A stretch of DNA of 64,000 nt. Source: DSYU01 sp963827605. Lineage in GTDB: Bacteria > Chloroflexota > Anaerolineae > Anaerolineales > Anaerolineaceae. A program made the translations under genes and the position numbers. This document shows positions 51,480 to 59,791 of the stretch, one piece after another. The DNA lies in the NCBI GenBank assembly GCA_963827605.1, contig CAWHBK010000001.1, positions 62,001 through 126,000 on the forward strand. The letters are read 5' to 3'. Position 1 is the first letter of the stretch, and every line of letters begins with the position of its first letter. Under the pieces are notes generated by a model, which worked only from the letters and a program-made list of their open reading frames with translations, made no database searches and was not told the origin of the DNA.

Positions 51480-52410
51480 ATGAGACGCTTGAGCAAAGTC
51501 GCTCCGCAATGGTGGGATTACACCACCCTCGACCGCGCGATCCTGGATGATGCCGCGCGGCTGGAAGCCGACGACCTGCTCCAGCTCGCGCGGCCCGGGT
51601 TTTACGGTGAAGTTTTACGATACACTGGAAGATTTTTACCTGGCCGAAGCGCTGGAATACATTACCGCCTGGAAACAGGCCACGCGAAAGCCGCCCGGCG
51701 GGGATCTGCGGCCCGATTGGCCCGACCGAGCAGCTCCCGCTGGTGGCGCGGCTGGTCAACGAGCTGGAGATCGACCTGCGCTACGCCCATTTCTGGGGCA
51801 TGGACGAGTGGGCAGTCGACGGGCAGGCTGTCCCGGCTGACGCACCCGCTGAGCTTCCAGAAGGCCGACCGCGAGCTGTGCTTTGACCGCATCCGCCCGA
51901 GCTGCGCATGCCCGAGGCCAACCTGCACTTCCCCACCACCGATCTGAGCGCGTACACGGACCAGTTGGGACCAGGCGCGCTGCGTGGTGATGCAGGGCGG
52001 GCAGGGCGAGGTGAAACACTGGGCCTTCAACGATCCCCTGCCGCGGCAGGGCAGCATACAAAGACAACCCGCCCTCGCCCGCGGAGTACCGCAAACTGAC
52101 CACGCGCCTGGTCGAGCTGCACCCGATCACGCTGATCCAGAATGCGCGCACCTCCGGCGGCGGGGTGGTGCAGAATGTCCCCTCGCAGGCGTTTTCCGTA
52201 GGACCGGTGGAGACCTGGAAAGCGGAGAAGGTCTCGATCTGGCAGGCGGGCACGCACGATAACCCCTTTGGCATGCGCCTGACCACGCTGATGATCTCGA
52301 AAAAGATCGCCGACAGCGCCGTGCCGATGAGCCTGCTGGCGGACCACCCCAACGTGCAGTTCAATTTCTACCGCCCAGGGATTGGCACTTGCGCGGCCGA
52401 GATGCATTAA
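51480..52410 (+). pseudogene. Glucosamine-6-phosphate deaminase-like (NagB family) gene with many frameshifts
   Basis: Pieces in three phases assemble into one NagB-like protein of about 310 residues: LSKVAPQWWDYTTLDRAILDD, then FTVKFYDTLEDFYLAEALEYI, then PLVARLVNELEIDLRYAHFW, GMDEWAVDGQAVP, then VVMQGGQGEVKHWAFNDPLP, and an uninterrupted C-terminal third (52165-52410: FSVGPVETWKAEKVSIW, NVQFNFYRPGIGTC). The FWGMDEWAVDG block corresponds to the NagB DEY region. Five or more indels separate them. It sits between the GNAT and PIG-L genes. Decay or local sequencing errors are both possible. Confidence 0.72.
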
Positions 52411-52426
52411 CCGTAGAGAAAGAGAG

Positions 52427-53203
52427 ATGGCAAAACAAAAACGCGCCTTCGCCGTCGCTGCCCACCCGGATGATATCGAATTCCAGATGGCGGGGACGCT
52501 GATCCTGCTCAAGCGCGCCGGGTATGAGATCCACTATATGAATATCGCCAACGGCAGCTGCGGCACGGTCGAATACAGCAAAGAAGAGATCATCGCCATC
52601 CGGCGCGGCGAAGGACAGGCGGCCGCGGCGATGATCGGGGCGGTGTTCCATGAAAGCCTGGTCGACGATCTGGATATCTTTTACGAGCCGGTTCTGCTGG
52701 CGAAGGTCTCAGCGGTGATGCGCGAGGTTGCGCCGGAGATCCTGCTGGTGCAGTCGCCGCAGGATTATATGGAGGACCACCAGAACGCGGCGCGGCTGGC
52801 GGTCACCGCGGCCTTCGCGCGCGGAATGCCCAATTATGCCACCCAGCCGCCGCGCATCCCGGTGGCGCAGCCGGTCACGGTCTACCATGCCCAGCCGCAC
52901 GGCAACTTCGACCCGCTGCGGCAAATTGTCCGCCCGGAATTCTGCATCGATATCACCTCCGTGATCGAGTTGAGAAGCGGGAGATGCTGGCGCAGCACCG
53001 CAGCCAGAAGAACTGGCTGGACCGCGTCGCAGGGGATGGATGCTTACCTGAATGTGATGCAGGAAAACAGCCGCGTGGTCGGAGAGATGAGCGGGCGCTT
53101 TACGTATGCGGAAGGCTGGCGCAGGCGGCTGCACCTTGGTTTCTGCGATGAAGCGGCCAACCCGCTGGTCGATGCGCTGCGAGCGTTCACCCAATTCCTC
53201 TAG
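52427..53203 (+). CDS. PIG-L family deacetylase with a compensated double frameshift
   Basis: A 258-residue zinc-dependent N-deacetylase. The HPDD motif (AVAAHPDDIEFQMAGT) and the later DYMEDHQNAARLA give the metal ligands. Between 52970 and 53025 the frame encodes an Arg/Ser-rich stretch foreign to the family. The neighbouring phase over these bases reads EKREMLAQHRSQKNWLD, which is the family sequence. So one base is missing near 52970 and one is extra near 53022, and the frame is restored. Family members deacetylate GlcNAc-type lipids or disaccharides. ATG at 52427 follows AGAAAGAGAG. Confidence 0.88.
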   Translation: MAKQKRAFAVAAHPDDIEFQMAGTLILLKRAGYEIHYMNIANGSCGTVEYSKEEIIAIRRGEGQAAAAMIGAVFHESLVDDLDIFYEPVLLAKVSAVMREVAPEILLVQSPQDYMEDHQNAARLAVTAAFARGMPNYATQPPRIPVAQPVTVYHAQPHGNFDPLRQIVRPEFCIDITSVIELRSGRCWRSTAARRTGWTASQGMDAYLNVMQENSRVVGEMSGRFTYAEGWRRRLHLGFCDEAANPLVDALRAFTQFL

Positions 53204-53245
53204 AATTCATCCATTTCCTTATCCTCCTCTGCTGACTTCACCGAT

Positions 53246-53490
53246 CTTCCAAAAGATCATTCTCATGGATCTCATGATGCCCGGCATGGATGGCTTTCAA
53301 GTTCTCGCGGAAAAAAGCCGCGATCCATCGATCAGCAGTATCCCGATCATCATCATTTCAGCGCGAGACCCGATGGGAGAGCCTATACTCGGTATTACAC
53401 TGTCCATCTCACAGAGTGGTGGGTTTACCGTCGCCAATCTGAGGATTGCCTGCAAGCGCTGGGGAATGTGCTTTCTCCATTGTCTCAGGA
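53246..53490 (+). pseudogene. Receiver-domain remnant of a response regulator or hybrid kinase
   Basis: The bases encode LMDLMMPGMDGFQVLAEKSRDPSI and SSIPIIIISARDP followed by a degraded TLSISQSGGFTVANL. This is the phosphoacceptor-Asp to beta-4 part of a REC domain with the C-terminal tail seen in large hybrid kinases of this phylum. No N-terminal half, kinase or output domain remains. The preceding reading is continuous with the PIG-L stop region only by chance. Confidence 0.65.
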
Positions 53491-53498
53491 AAGAGAAT

Positions 53499-53542
53499 AG
53501 TAGAGGCGATTTCCAACCCTGTGAAACGCCTCTACTTTGTTT
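53499..53542 (+). terminator. Terminator-like hairpin downstream of the REC remnant
   Basis: AGTAGAGGCG (53499-53508) pairs perfectly with CGCCTCTACT (53527-53536), followed by TTGTTTC. It could end the plus-strand transcript before the convergent fucosidase gene. Confidence 0.65.
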
Positions 53543-53648
53543 CATCCTACGGGAACCTCTCTCGTAATCAGACGAATTCACTACGCTAAAATTTATATGT
53601 CAAACGCCGGTGTCAGCACGCATCATTCCAGTTGGCGAACCGCCTCCT

Positions 53649-55148
53649 TTATTTCTGTACAATTTTCAGTGTGTAGGCGTGTTCACAAGGTTTTTGAGCA
53701 GGCATTTTAACGTGCAAACCCTGGTCATCCTGACGCCAGGTGAGTTCGCTCAGCGTGCCTAATAGGTGAATGGCCTGGATTTGTTCTGCTGGCAAACTCG
53801 ATCCAGCTTTTAGCGACTGGATGACAGCCAGGCCGTCTTCGGGCCATGCCAGGAGGAAAGCAAACAGGTGTTTGCCTTTCTGGGTAAAGCGGATATCTTG
53901 AGCGCTATATGCGGCCTGCTCAGAATCCCAAATCTTCCCGGTATTTTGCGTAGAAGGACCTTCCCCATACACCATCCATGGGCGGGTGACGTAAATCCCC
54001 TCGCTGTTAATATCCATCCACGCCGTGAAACCGTCCAGGAAACGCTCTTCGTCTTCATCGATTGTCCCGTCACCGCGCATGGGAATGTTCAGCAGCATAT
54101 TGCCGTTCTTGCTGACGATGTCGATTAAATCCACAACCTTTTCTCTCACGCCTTTATACCGAATGTCACGATGGTAGTGCCACTCTCCAATGCAGGTGTC
54201 CGTTTGCCAGGGGAAAGGTTCAATCACACCAAATCGCCTTCGCTCCATATCCTGCACTACTGGTTTTTGCAAATGCACCGGCACATCTTTGATGTTCAAG
54301 ACCACATCGACTTTTCCGTGCCAGTCTAAGCTAGCGTTGTAATAGTATGCCGTGATCTCTGGCGCGATGTCTTGCATGCCGAGGTAGGTTTCCAGGTCAT
54401 GAACGGGCTGGAGTGCATCATCGAAATACAAGAGATCTGGGTGGTACTGGTCGATTACATCCTTGACACGTAAAACGACGTTCTCAACGAATTCAGGGTC
54501 CGGGTCGGATCCATAGAGATGAGGACGGGTGTATAGCTCCTGCGGGTCCAGGCCTTCCCACCAGAGACCTTTGCCATCTTCTTTGGTCAGGTTTCCATCA
54601 TAGGGGACACCCGCCAGGGGGCCTTCTTTGTCAGCGCCAAACGTCAACGGAAAGAACTGCCGCCAGGTGCGGCTGGGCGTGCTGTGGATGGTGATGCCGA
54701 AGCGAAGCCCTTGAGCGCGGGCGGCTTTTTCCCATCTTCCAACGATATCTTTCTTCGGCCCAACATTAACAGAATTCCAGCGATGGTGCCTGGAATTCCA
54801 CGTGTCAAAGTTGCAATGGTGGTTACCCAGGGCGGTAAAGTATTTTGCCCCGGCCCGTTTGTAGCGCGCGATTAACCCTTCAGGATCCCAGTTCTCGGCT
54901 TTCCAGAGATTGCAGATATCCTTGTATCCAAACTTTGAGGGATGCCCATAATGTTCCAGGTGATATTGATATTGGGGATGACCCTGAATATACATGTTCC
55001 GGGCGTACCAATCGCCCATTTCAGGTACGCACTGCGGGCTCCAGTGCGCCCAGAAGCCCAGCTTGGCATCGCGGAACCATTCGGGAACCTCATAATTACT
55101 AAGAGACTCCCAATGCGGCTCAAAATAGGGTTTTGATGTTTGGGACAT
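53649..55148 (-). CDS. Alpha-L-fucosidase (GH29)
   Basis: A 499-residue glycosidase that hydrolyses alpha-L-fucosyl residues by retention. The GH29 core can be followed: WFRDAKLGFWAHWSPQCVPEMGDWYARNMY, AKYFTALGNHHCNFDTWNS, LRFGITIHSTPSRTW, and the nucleophile Asp in LLYFDDALQP near residue 240. A C-terminal beta-sandwich begins about residue 400. No signal peptide is visible, so it likely acts on imported oligosaccharides. ATG at 55148 follows AAGGAAAATGGC; an upstream in-frame start is seven codons away. It is divergent from the second sugar operon and shares a perfect palindromic operator with it. Confidence 0.92.
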   Translation of the reverse strand: MSQTSKPYFEPHWESLSNYEVPEWFRDAKLGFWAHWSPQCVPEMGDWYARNMYIQGHPQYQYHLEHYGHPSKFGYKDICNLWKAENWDPEGLIARYKRAGAKYFTALGNHHCNFDTWNSRHHRWNSVNVGPKKDIVGRWEKAARAQGLRFGITIHSTPSRTWRQFFPLTFGADKEGPLAGVPYDGNLTKEDGKGLWWEGLDPQELYTRPHLYGSDPDPEFVENVVLRVKDVIDQYHPDLLYFDDALQPVHDLETYLGMQDIAPEITAYYYNASLDWHGKVDVVLNIKDVPVHLQKPVVQDMERRRFGVIEPFPWQTDTCIGEWHYHRDIRYKGVREKVVDLIDIVSKNGNMLLNIPMRGDGTIDEDEERFLDGFTAWMDINSEGIYVTRPWMVYGEGPSTQNTGKIWDSEQAAYSAQDIRFTQKGKHLFAFLLAWPEDGLAVIQSLKAGSSLPAEQIQAIHLLGTLSELTWRQDDQGLHVKMPAQKPCEHAYTLKIVQK

Positions 55149-55303
55149 GCCATTTTCCTTGAATGTCAAAACTTTTATTGGAAACTGTGTTCGAACAATA
55201 ATCCAGGTAAATATCCGTTTTGGGAGAAATCTGATCTCGTTGGCTCAAGTGTTCACACCCAAACCCGCCTATTGACTCGAACTTTAAAAAGTTGTACGAT
55301 AAT

Positions 55304-55327
55304 GTAAATGTTTCCGGAAACATTTAC
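55304..55327. promoter_or_regulatory. Perfect LacI-type operator between fucosidase and sugar operon
   Basis: GTAAATGTTTCC is followed immediately by its exact reverse complement, a 24-bp palindrome centred on CG as in GalR/LacI operators. A partial second site (AATGTTTTCAGCATT) follows at about 55331-55345. It lies in the 346-base divergent gap and probably controls both the GH29 gene and the SBP–permease–GH31–LacI operon. Confidence 0.75.
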
Positions 55328-55494
55328 GGTAATGTTTTCAGCATTGTAGCATAGAACGAGCGGTGAGAAAAGCCTAAAAGCCGGCCGATTTGATTTCATC
55401 AGGAGGTGTATATCGCGAAATCCATGAAAAGTCGTCCTTTCCTGTCGCTCTGTTTCCCGATAATGACACGTTTGAATTTAAGGATCAAGCCAAA

Positions 55495-56922
55495 ATGAAG
55501 AAAACGATTTCCACCCTTTTCACTTTCTTGTTTATTGTCGTTCTCGCCGCCGGCTGCGCGGCGCCTGCTACAGCCCCAGCGGCTCCGACCACCGCTCCCC
55601 AGGCGGCGGAACCAACCGCTACCACCGCGCCGGCTGCCCCAACCGCTACCACTGCAGCTGCCGCGCCGGCTGAGCCCACTGCGACCACTGCTGCTGCCGC
55701 GCCGGCTGCCAAAGCACCCGTTACCCTTTCCTACCTGGTTAGCCAGGGCTGGGCCCCTGATGCCGAAATGGCGCTCGCAAAACAGTTTGAACAAAAAACC
55801 GGCATAAAGATTGATTTCCAGGTGATCCCATCCGATCAATACTTTAACGTCTTGAAAACAAAGCTCAACTCTGGCGAAGGCCCGGATCTCTTTGGCGGGC
55901 AAAGCGGCAAGACCGATCTGGTCGTGAATTATGATGTTCAAAAGAACGCTGTAGATTTGTCTGACCAACCATGGGTCCAGACGGAGGACAAGCAGGTTCT
56001 CGACCAATCAACGATCGACGGAAAAGTCTATGGTCAGACGGTCTGGAATACACTCGGCACAACCTGGGTGGTCAACTACAATAAGGATATCTTTACCAAG
56101 TTAAACCTGAGCGTACCAACCACCTTCGCAGATTTCAAAGCCACCTGCGAGAAGATCAAGGCAACCGGAGTCACCCCCATCTACGAGCCAATGGCCGATG
56201 GATGGCACCAGGTCTTATGGTTCGCCGAATTGGGAGTCCAGATCGAGAACGTTGCGCCCGGGACAGCCGACAAGTTGAACACCAATCAAACCACCTTCGC
56301 CAAAGATCCGACCGCGCTGCTGCTCCTGCAGCAGTATAAGGATCTATATGACTCGGGCTGCTATGGGGATAATGCCTTGTCCGATGCGGTCGCCGACCAG
56401 ACCAAAATCATCTCCGAGGGCAAAGCCGCCATGACCGTTGCCAACCTGACCTTCGCTCAATCGGTCAAGCACGATTATCCTGATTTCAATGAAGATAGCC
56501 TGGGTGTCTTCATTATCCCAATGGCCGACAATCAGGTCTTGAATGTCAACCCTGCTGGACCCACCAAGTTCATCTGGAAAGGGTCAAAGCATGTTGATGA
56601 AGCGAGGCAGTTCTTAAATTTCCTCGCGCAGCCCGACAGCCTGCAATACCGGGTCGATAACGACTCCCAAAGCCCGACCCTGCCCTTCCCCGGGATCAAG
56701 AGCAAACTGCTTCCCTGGCAGCAAGCCTTCCTGGAAGCCAGCGCGAAGCGGGGCGTGGTATACCAGACTGCGGTGAAATATGTCAATCCCCAATGGATGG
56801 ATATGGGGAAGGATCTCGTGGCCTTGTTCACCGGCGCCCAGACTCCGCAGCAATTCCTTGGAAACATTGATAAGCGCCGCGCCGAGGAAGCCAAAGCCGC
56901 CAAAGATCCGAGCTGGCAGTAA
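55495..56922 (+). CDS. Sugar ABC transporter solute-binding lipoprotein
   Basis: A 475-residue binding protein. The signal sequence ends in the lipobox LAAGC, followed by a 60-residue Ala/Pro/Thr linker with repeated PTATTAAAAPA units. The family-1 binding domain follows (VTLSYLVSQGWAPDAEMALAKQFEQKTGIKIDFQVIPSDQY, then WVVNYNKDIFTKLNL). ATG at 55495 is chosen because the signal peptide begins there and AAGGATC precedes it; 35 upstream codons are open but unlike protein. It is the first gene of the operon and is separated from the permease by a long hairpin. With GH29 and GH31 next to it, the ligand may be a fucose- or xylose-containing oligosaccharide. Confidence 0.93.
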   Translation: MKKTISTLFTFLFIVVLAAGCAAPATAPAAPTTAPQAAEPTATTAPAAPTATTAAAAPAEPTATTAAAAPAAKAPVTLSYLVSQGWAPDAEMALAKQFEQKTGIKIDFQVIPSDQYFNVLKTKLNSGEGPDLFGGQSGKTDLVVNYDVQKNAVDLSDQPWVQTEDKQVLDQSTIDGKVYGQTVWNTLGTTWVVNYNKDIFTKLNLSVPTTFADFKATCEKIKATGVTPIYEPMADGWHQVLWFAELGVQIENVAPGTADKLNTNQTTFAKDPTALLLLQQYKDLYDSGCYGDNALSDAVADQTKIISEGKAAMTVANLTFAQSVKHDYPDFNEDSLGVFIIPMADNQVLNVNPAGPTKFIWKGSKHVDEARQFLNFLAQPDSLQYRVDNDSQSPTLPFPGIKSKLLPWQQAFLEASAKRGVVYQTAVKYVNPQWMDMGKDLVALFTGAQTPQQFLGNIDKRRAEEAKAAKDPSWQ

Positions 56923-56980
56923 CGGGATCTAGTTTTCGCTGCCTTGCATGATTAATCGGCTGAGAGTTCTTTAGCAAGTG

Positions 56981-57077
56981 TCCCAACCCAGAGTGCGCGG
57001 ATGCCTCGGATGCCTCGGATGCTGCGGATGCTTTGCATCCGCGGCATCCGCAGCATCCGAAGCACCCTGGGTTGGGA
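56981..57077 (+). repeat. Long imperfect hairpin with 9-bp repeats between binding protein and permease
   Basis: TCCCAACCCAGAGTGC near 56981 pairs with GCACCCTGGGTTGGGA ending at 57077. Between them a run of CGGATGCCT/CGGATGCTG units in the left half is complemented by CATCCGCAG/CATCCGAAG units in the right half, so almost the whole 97 bases fold back. There is no T run. It resembles REP/BIME-like structures and occupies the same place as the hairpin at 869-900 in the first operon. Confidence 0.75.
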
Positions 57078-57101
57078 GCTCAGAAAAAAGGGAATACACC
57101 C

Positions 57102-58001
57102 ATGAATTATATTTCCAGGAAATATCGAAAACAAAGTCGTTATCCCTTCTATTTTGTGCTTGGCGCCCTCATTTTGTATCTGGTGTTTGCCATCATTCCG
57201 GGGATTACCGGGATCTTCTACTCCTTTACGGACTGGAGCGGCTATACCACCCAGCTAAATTTTATCGGACTGGATAATTTCAAAACGATTTTCTCGGCCA
57301 ATGAAAATTATTTACTTTTTATCAAAAACACGTTCGTATTTACGCTCATCACCATCGTGCTAAAGACAGTCTTTGGCCTGACCCTGGCGTTGATATTAAC
57401 CCAGGGGGTCAAGCGCTTCGCGTATTTTTACCGGATGCTGATTTACCTGCCGGTTGTTTTACCGGCCCTGGCCGTTGCGCTGATTTTCCGGTCGATTCTA
57501 AATCCGGCTACTGGCCTGCTAAACACAACCTTGCGCGGGATCGGTCTAGGGATGCTGGCCCAGAAATGGCTGGTGAACCCACGGATCGCCCTATATTCGG
57601 TGGTCGGGGTCGACACCTGGCAGGGGGTGGGTTACATTATGGTCATCCTGATCGCCGGCCTGCAATCCATCCCCCGGGAATATTACGAGGCCGCTGACGT
57701 GGATGGAGCCGGTTTTTGGGCAAAGCTTTTCTGGATTACCCTGCCATTGATGATGCCCGCCATCATCATCGTCACCATATTGAATTTGCTATACGCGCTA
57801 CGGGTGTTTGATATTGTCTATGCCCTGACGAATGGTGGTCCGGGATATGCCACGGATGTCATCTACACGGCCGTATTTAAAGCCTTTAGCCAGGGGCAAT
57901 GGGGCCTGGGGACAGCCTTTTCCAGCCTTTTGTTCGTGTTTATGTGCGGGCTGGGCTATTTTGTGATCCGATTACTGGATCGCGGGCAAGCCATAGAATA
58001 A
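57102..58001 (+). CDS. Sugar ABC transporter permease (MalF/UgpA type)
   Basis: A 299-residue inner-membrane permease with six helices: FYFVLGALILYLVFAIIPGITG, LITIVLKTVFGLTLALILT, YRMLIYLPVVLPALAVALIF and three more. The EAA loop IPREYYEAADVDGAGFWAKL, which docks to the ATPase, is intact, followed by the ALTNGGPGYATDVI stretch. ATG at 57102 follows AAAGGGAATACACCC; 23 upstream open codons overlap the hairpin and are not used. The second permease begins 14 bases after its stop. Confidence 0.94.
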   Translation: MNYISRKYRKQSRYPFYFVLGALILYLVFAIIPGITGIFYSFTDWSGYTTQLNFIGLDNFKTIFSANENYLLFIKNTFVFTLITIVLKTVFGLTLALILTQGVKRFAYFYRMLIYLPVVLPALAVALIFRSILNPATGLLNTTLRGIGLGMLAQKWLVNPRIALYSVVGVDTWQGVGYIMVILIAGLQSIPREYYEAADVDGAGFWAKLFWITLPLMMPAIIIVTILNLLYALRVFDIVYALTNGGPGYATDVIYTAVFKAFSQGQWGLGTAFSSLLFVFMCGLGYFVIRLLDRGQAIE

Positions 58002-58015
58002 GGAGATTCTGACCT

Positions 58016-58837
58016 ATGCTAGCGAAAAGATTTCGACATATCGGAGCTCATGCACTGGCCGTTTTTGCTTGCCTGATCATGGTGATCCCATTCTATTTGA
58101 TTGTGACCAATTCCTTCAAAACAAGGGCCGAGGCGAGTTCGATGAGCCCTGCGCTGCCCGCTGCCCTACATGTGGAAAACTTTTCGACGGTGATTGCAGC
58201 GGGGAAACTGGCGACCAGCTTTTTGAATAGTATGTTATACGCTTCCGGTTCAACGATCATCGGGACACTTTTCGCAGCCATGGCTGCCTTTGTCCTATCC
58301 CGCAATCGATCGCGCTTCAATCGCTTCCTGTATTTTTTTATCATTTTGGGGATTGCTTTGCCAGCCAACTATTTTACCTTGACCAGGGTCATGCAAATCA
58401 CCACCCTCATAAACACCAGGCTTGGCATCATCCTACTGCTGGCTGCCGGGCAGATACCCTTCGGGGTTTTCCTGATTTATGGCTTTCTCGATACGGTTCC
58501 AAGAGAACTCGACGAGGCCGCGATCATGGATGGATGCGCGCCGCTCCAACTCTTTTTCAGGATCATCGTACCGATGCTAACGCCGGTGTTGGTGACGGCT
58601 GCCGTCTTATCTTTTTTAGGGGCCTGGAGCAACTTCATCATGCCGCTCTACTATCTAAACAATACGGCCAATTGGCCAATGACCCTGTCCGTGTACAACT
58701 TCTTTGGGCAGTTCCAGGCGAGTTGGAACCTGGTTTCGGCGGATATTTTATTGACCGTTCTACCGGTAATTTTGGTTTATTTGTTGGCCCAGCGGTATAT
58801 TCTCTCCGGGATCACCGCCGGAGCCGTCAAGGGGTAG
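58016..58837 (+). CDS. Sugar ABC transporter permease (MalG/UgpE type)
   Basis: A 273-residue partner permease with six helices and the EAA loop VPRELDEAAIMDGCAPLQLFFRII. AAGGAG precedes the ATG. Together with the upstream permease it forms the heterodimeric channel; the ATP-binding subunit is not encoded here, so a shared multi-sugar ATPase (MsmK/MsiK-like) elsewhere in the genome is likely. Its stop lies 18 bases before the GH31 start. Confidence 0.94.
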   Translation: MLAKRFRHIGAHALAVFACLIMVIPFYLIVTNSFKTRAEASSMSPALPAALHVENFSTVIAAGKLATSFLNSMLYASGSTIIGTLFAAMAAFVLSRNRSRFNRFLYFFIILGIALPANYFTLTRVMQITTLINTRLGIILLLAAGQIPFGVFLIYGFLDTVPRELDEAAIMDGCAPLQLFFRIIVPMLTPVLVTAAVLSFLGAWSNFIMPLYYLNNTANWPMTLSVYNFFGQFQASWNLVSADILLTVLPVILVYLLAQRYILSGITAGAVKG

Positions 58838-58855
58838 GCTTTGGGAACCAGTCTT

Positions 58856-59791
58856 ATGAATCTATTCAATTTCACTGCTCAGCCAAACGGCCTCCGGCTG
58901 GAGACCTCACAGGGCCTGATTGACCTGACTGCATATTCTCCGGAGATCATTCGGATCCGGTACACGCTTGAGCCTGTATTCTCACCCAATAAAAGCTTGA
59001 TGATCGTATCCGAAGCGCAAAATCCGGTAGAAGTTTCCTTTCAGGAAACCACCAAGGCGCTCTTCTTTACGACCTCCAAACTATCCATTCAGATTGACCG
59101 CGATACGCTGGCATTCACGTACCGGGATTCAAAAGGCCAGATTCTTACCCACGAGCCCGACCGGGGCGGCAAGACACTGATGCCGGTGGATGTGATCAAA
59201 TTCCTTCCAAGCACGGAAAACGGCATTAAGACGGAAGTGGGAGCGGATGGATTAACCACTTCCGCTATCGCCTTTACGGAAAGGCTTGATCGCAAGGCGT
59301 ATCACACCAAACTGGAATTCGAATGGGCAGAGGGCGAGGCGCTCTACGGTCTCGGCTCGCACGAAGAAGGCATGTTCAACCTGCGCGGGCAGCACCAGTA
59401 TCTCTACCAGCAAAACATGAAGGCGGTCGTGCCGGTGCTGGTTTCCACGCGCGGCTATGGCATCGTTCTGGATAGCTGCTCGCTGATGACATTCCACGAC
59501 GATGCCTTTGGCTCCTACCTGTGGAGCGATGTGGATGATGAGCTGGATTATTACTTCCTCTACGGCCCGGAATTTGATCAGATCGTTCACGAAATCCGCG
59601 CGCTGACCGGCCATTCGCCGATGCTGCCCAAATGGGCCTTTGGCTATATCCAGTCCAAAGAGCGCTACGTGACCCAGGAGGAGCTGATCAGCATTGTGCG
59701 CGAGTACCGCCGGCGCGCAGCTGCCGCTGGATGGCATCGTGCTGGATTGGAAATCATGGACCGGCGATTTATGGGGCCAAAAAACGTTTGA
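58856..59791 (+). CDS. GH31 glycosidase (alpha-glucosidase/alpha-xylosidase type), N-terminal part
   Basis: First frame of a GH31 enzyme: an N-terminal beta-sandwich (GLRLETSQGLIDLTAYSPEIIRIRYTLE), then EGEALYGLGSHEEGMFNLRG and MLPKWAFGYIQSKERYVTQEEL, the start of the TIM barrel. After EYRRR the phase is lost; deleting G59717 gives RRRQLPLDGIVLDW and joins the second frame. ATG at 58856 is used; a TTG at 58841 with AAGGGG upstream is a good alternative. The joined protein would be about 810 residues. It lies directly behind the two permeases in the sugar operon. Confidence 0.9.
   Translation: MNLFNFTAQPNGLRLETSQGLIDLTAYSPEIIRIRYTLEPVFSPNKSLMIVSEAQNPVEVSFQETTKALFFTTSKLSIQIDRDTLAFTYRDSKGQILTHEPDRGGKTLMPVDVIKFLPSTENGIKTEVGADGLTTSAIAFTERLDRKAYHTKLEFEWAEGEALYGLGSHEEGMFNLRGQHQYLYQQNMKAVVPVLVSTRGYGIVLDSCSLMTFHDDAFGSYLWSDVDDELDYYFLYGPEFDQIVHEIRALTGHSPMLPKWAFGYIQSKERYVTQEELISIVREYRRRAAAAGWHRAGLEIMDRRFMGPKNV

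Noticed and set aside
52429..53203. Treating the odd Arg/Ser-rich stretch of the PIG-L protein as a novel insertion
   Set aside because: The adjacent phase encodes the expected family sequence over exactly that interval, so it is a double indel.
55390..55495. An upstream start of the second binding protein at 55390
   Set aside because: The extra 35 residues precede a proper signal peptide and lie in the promoter leader; the lipobox needs the start at 55495.
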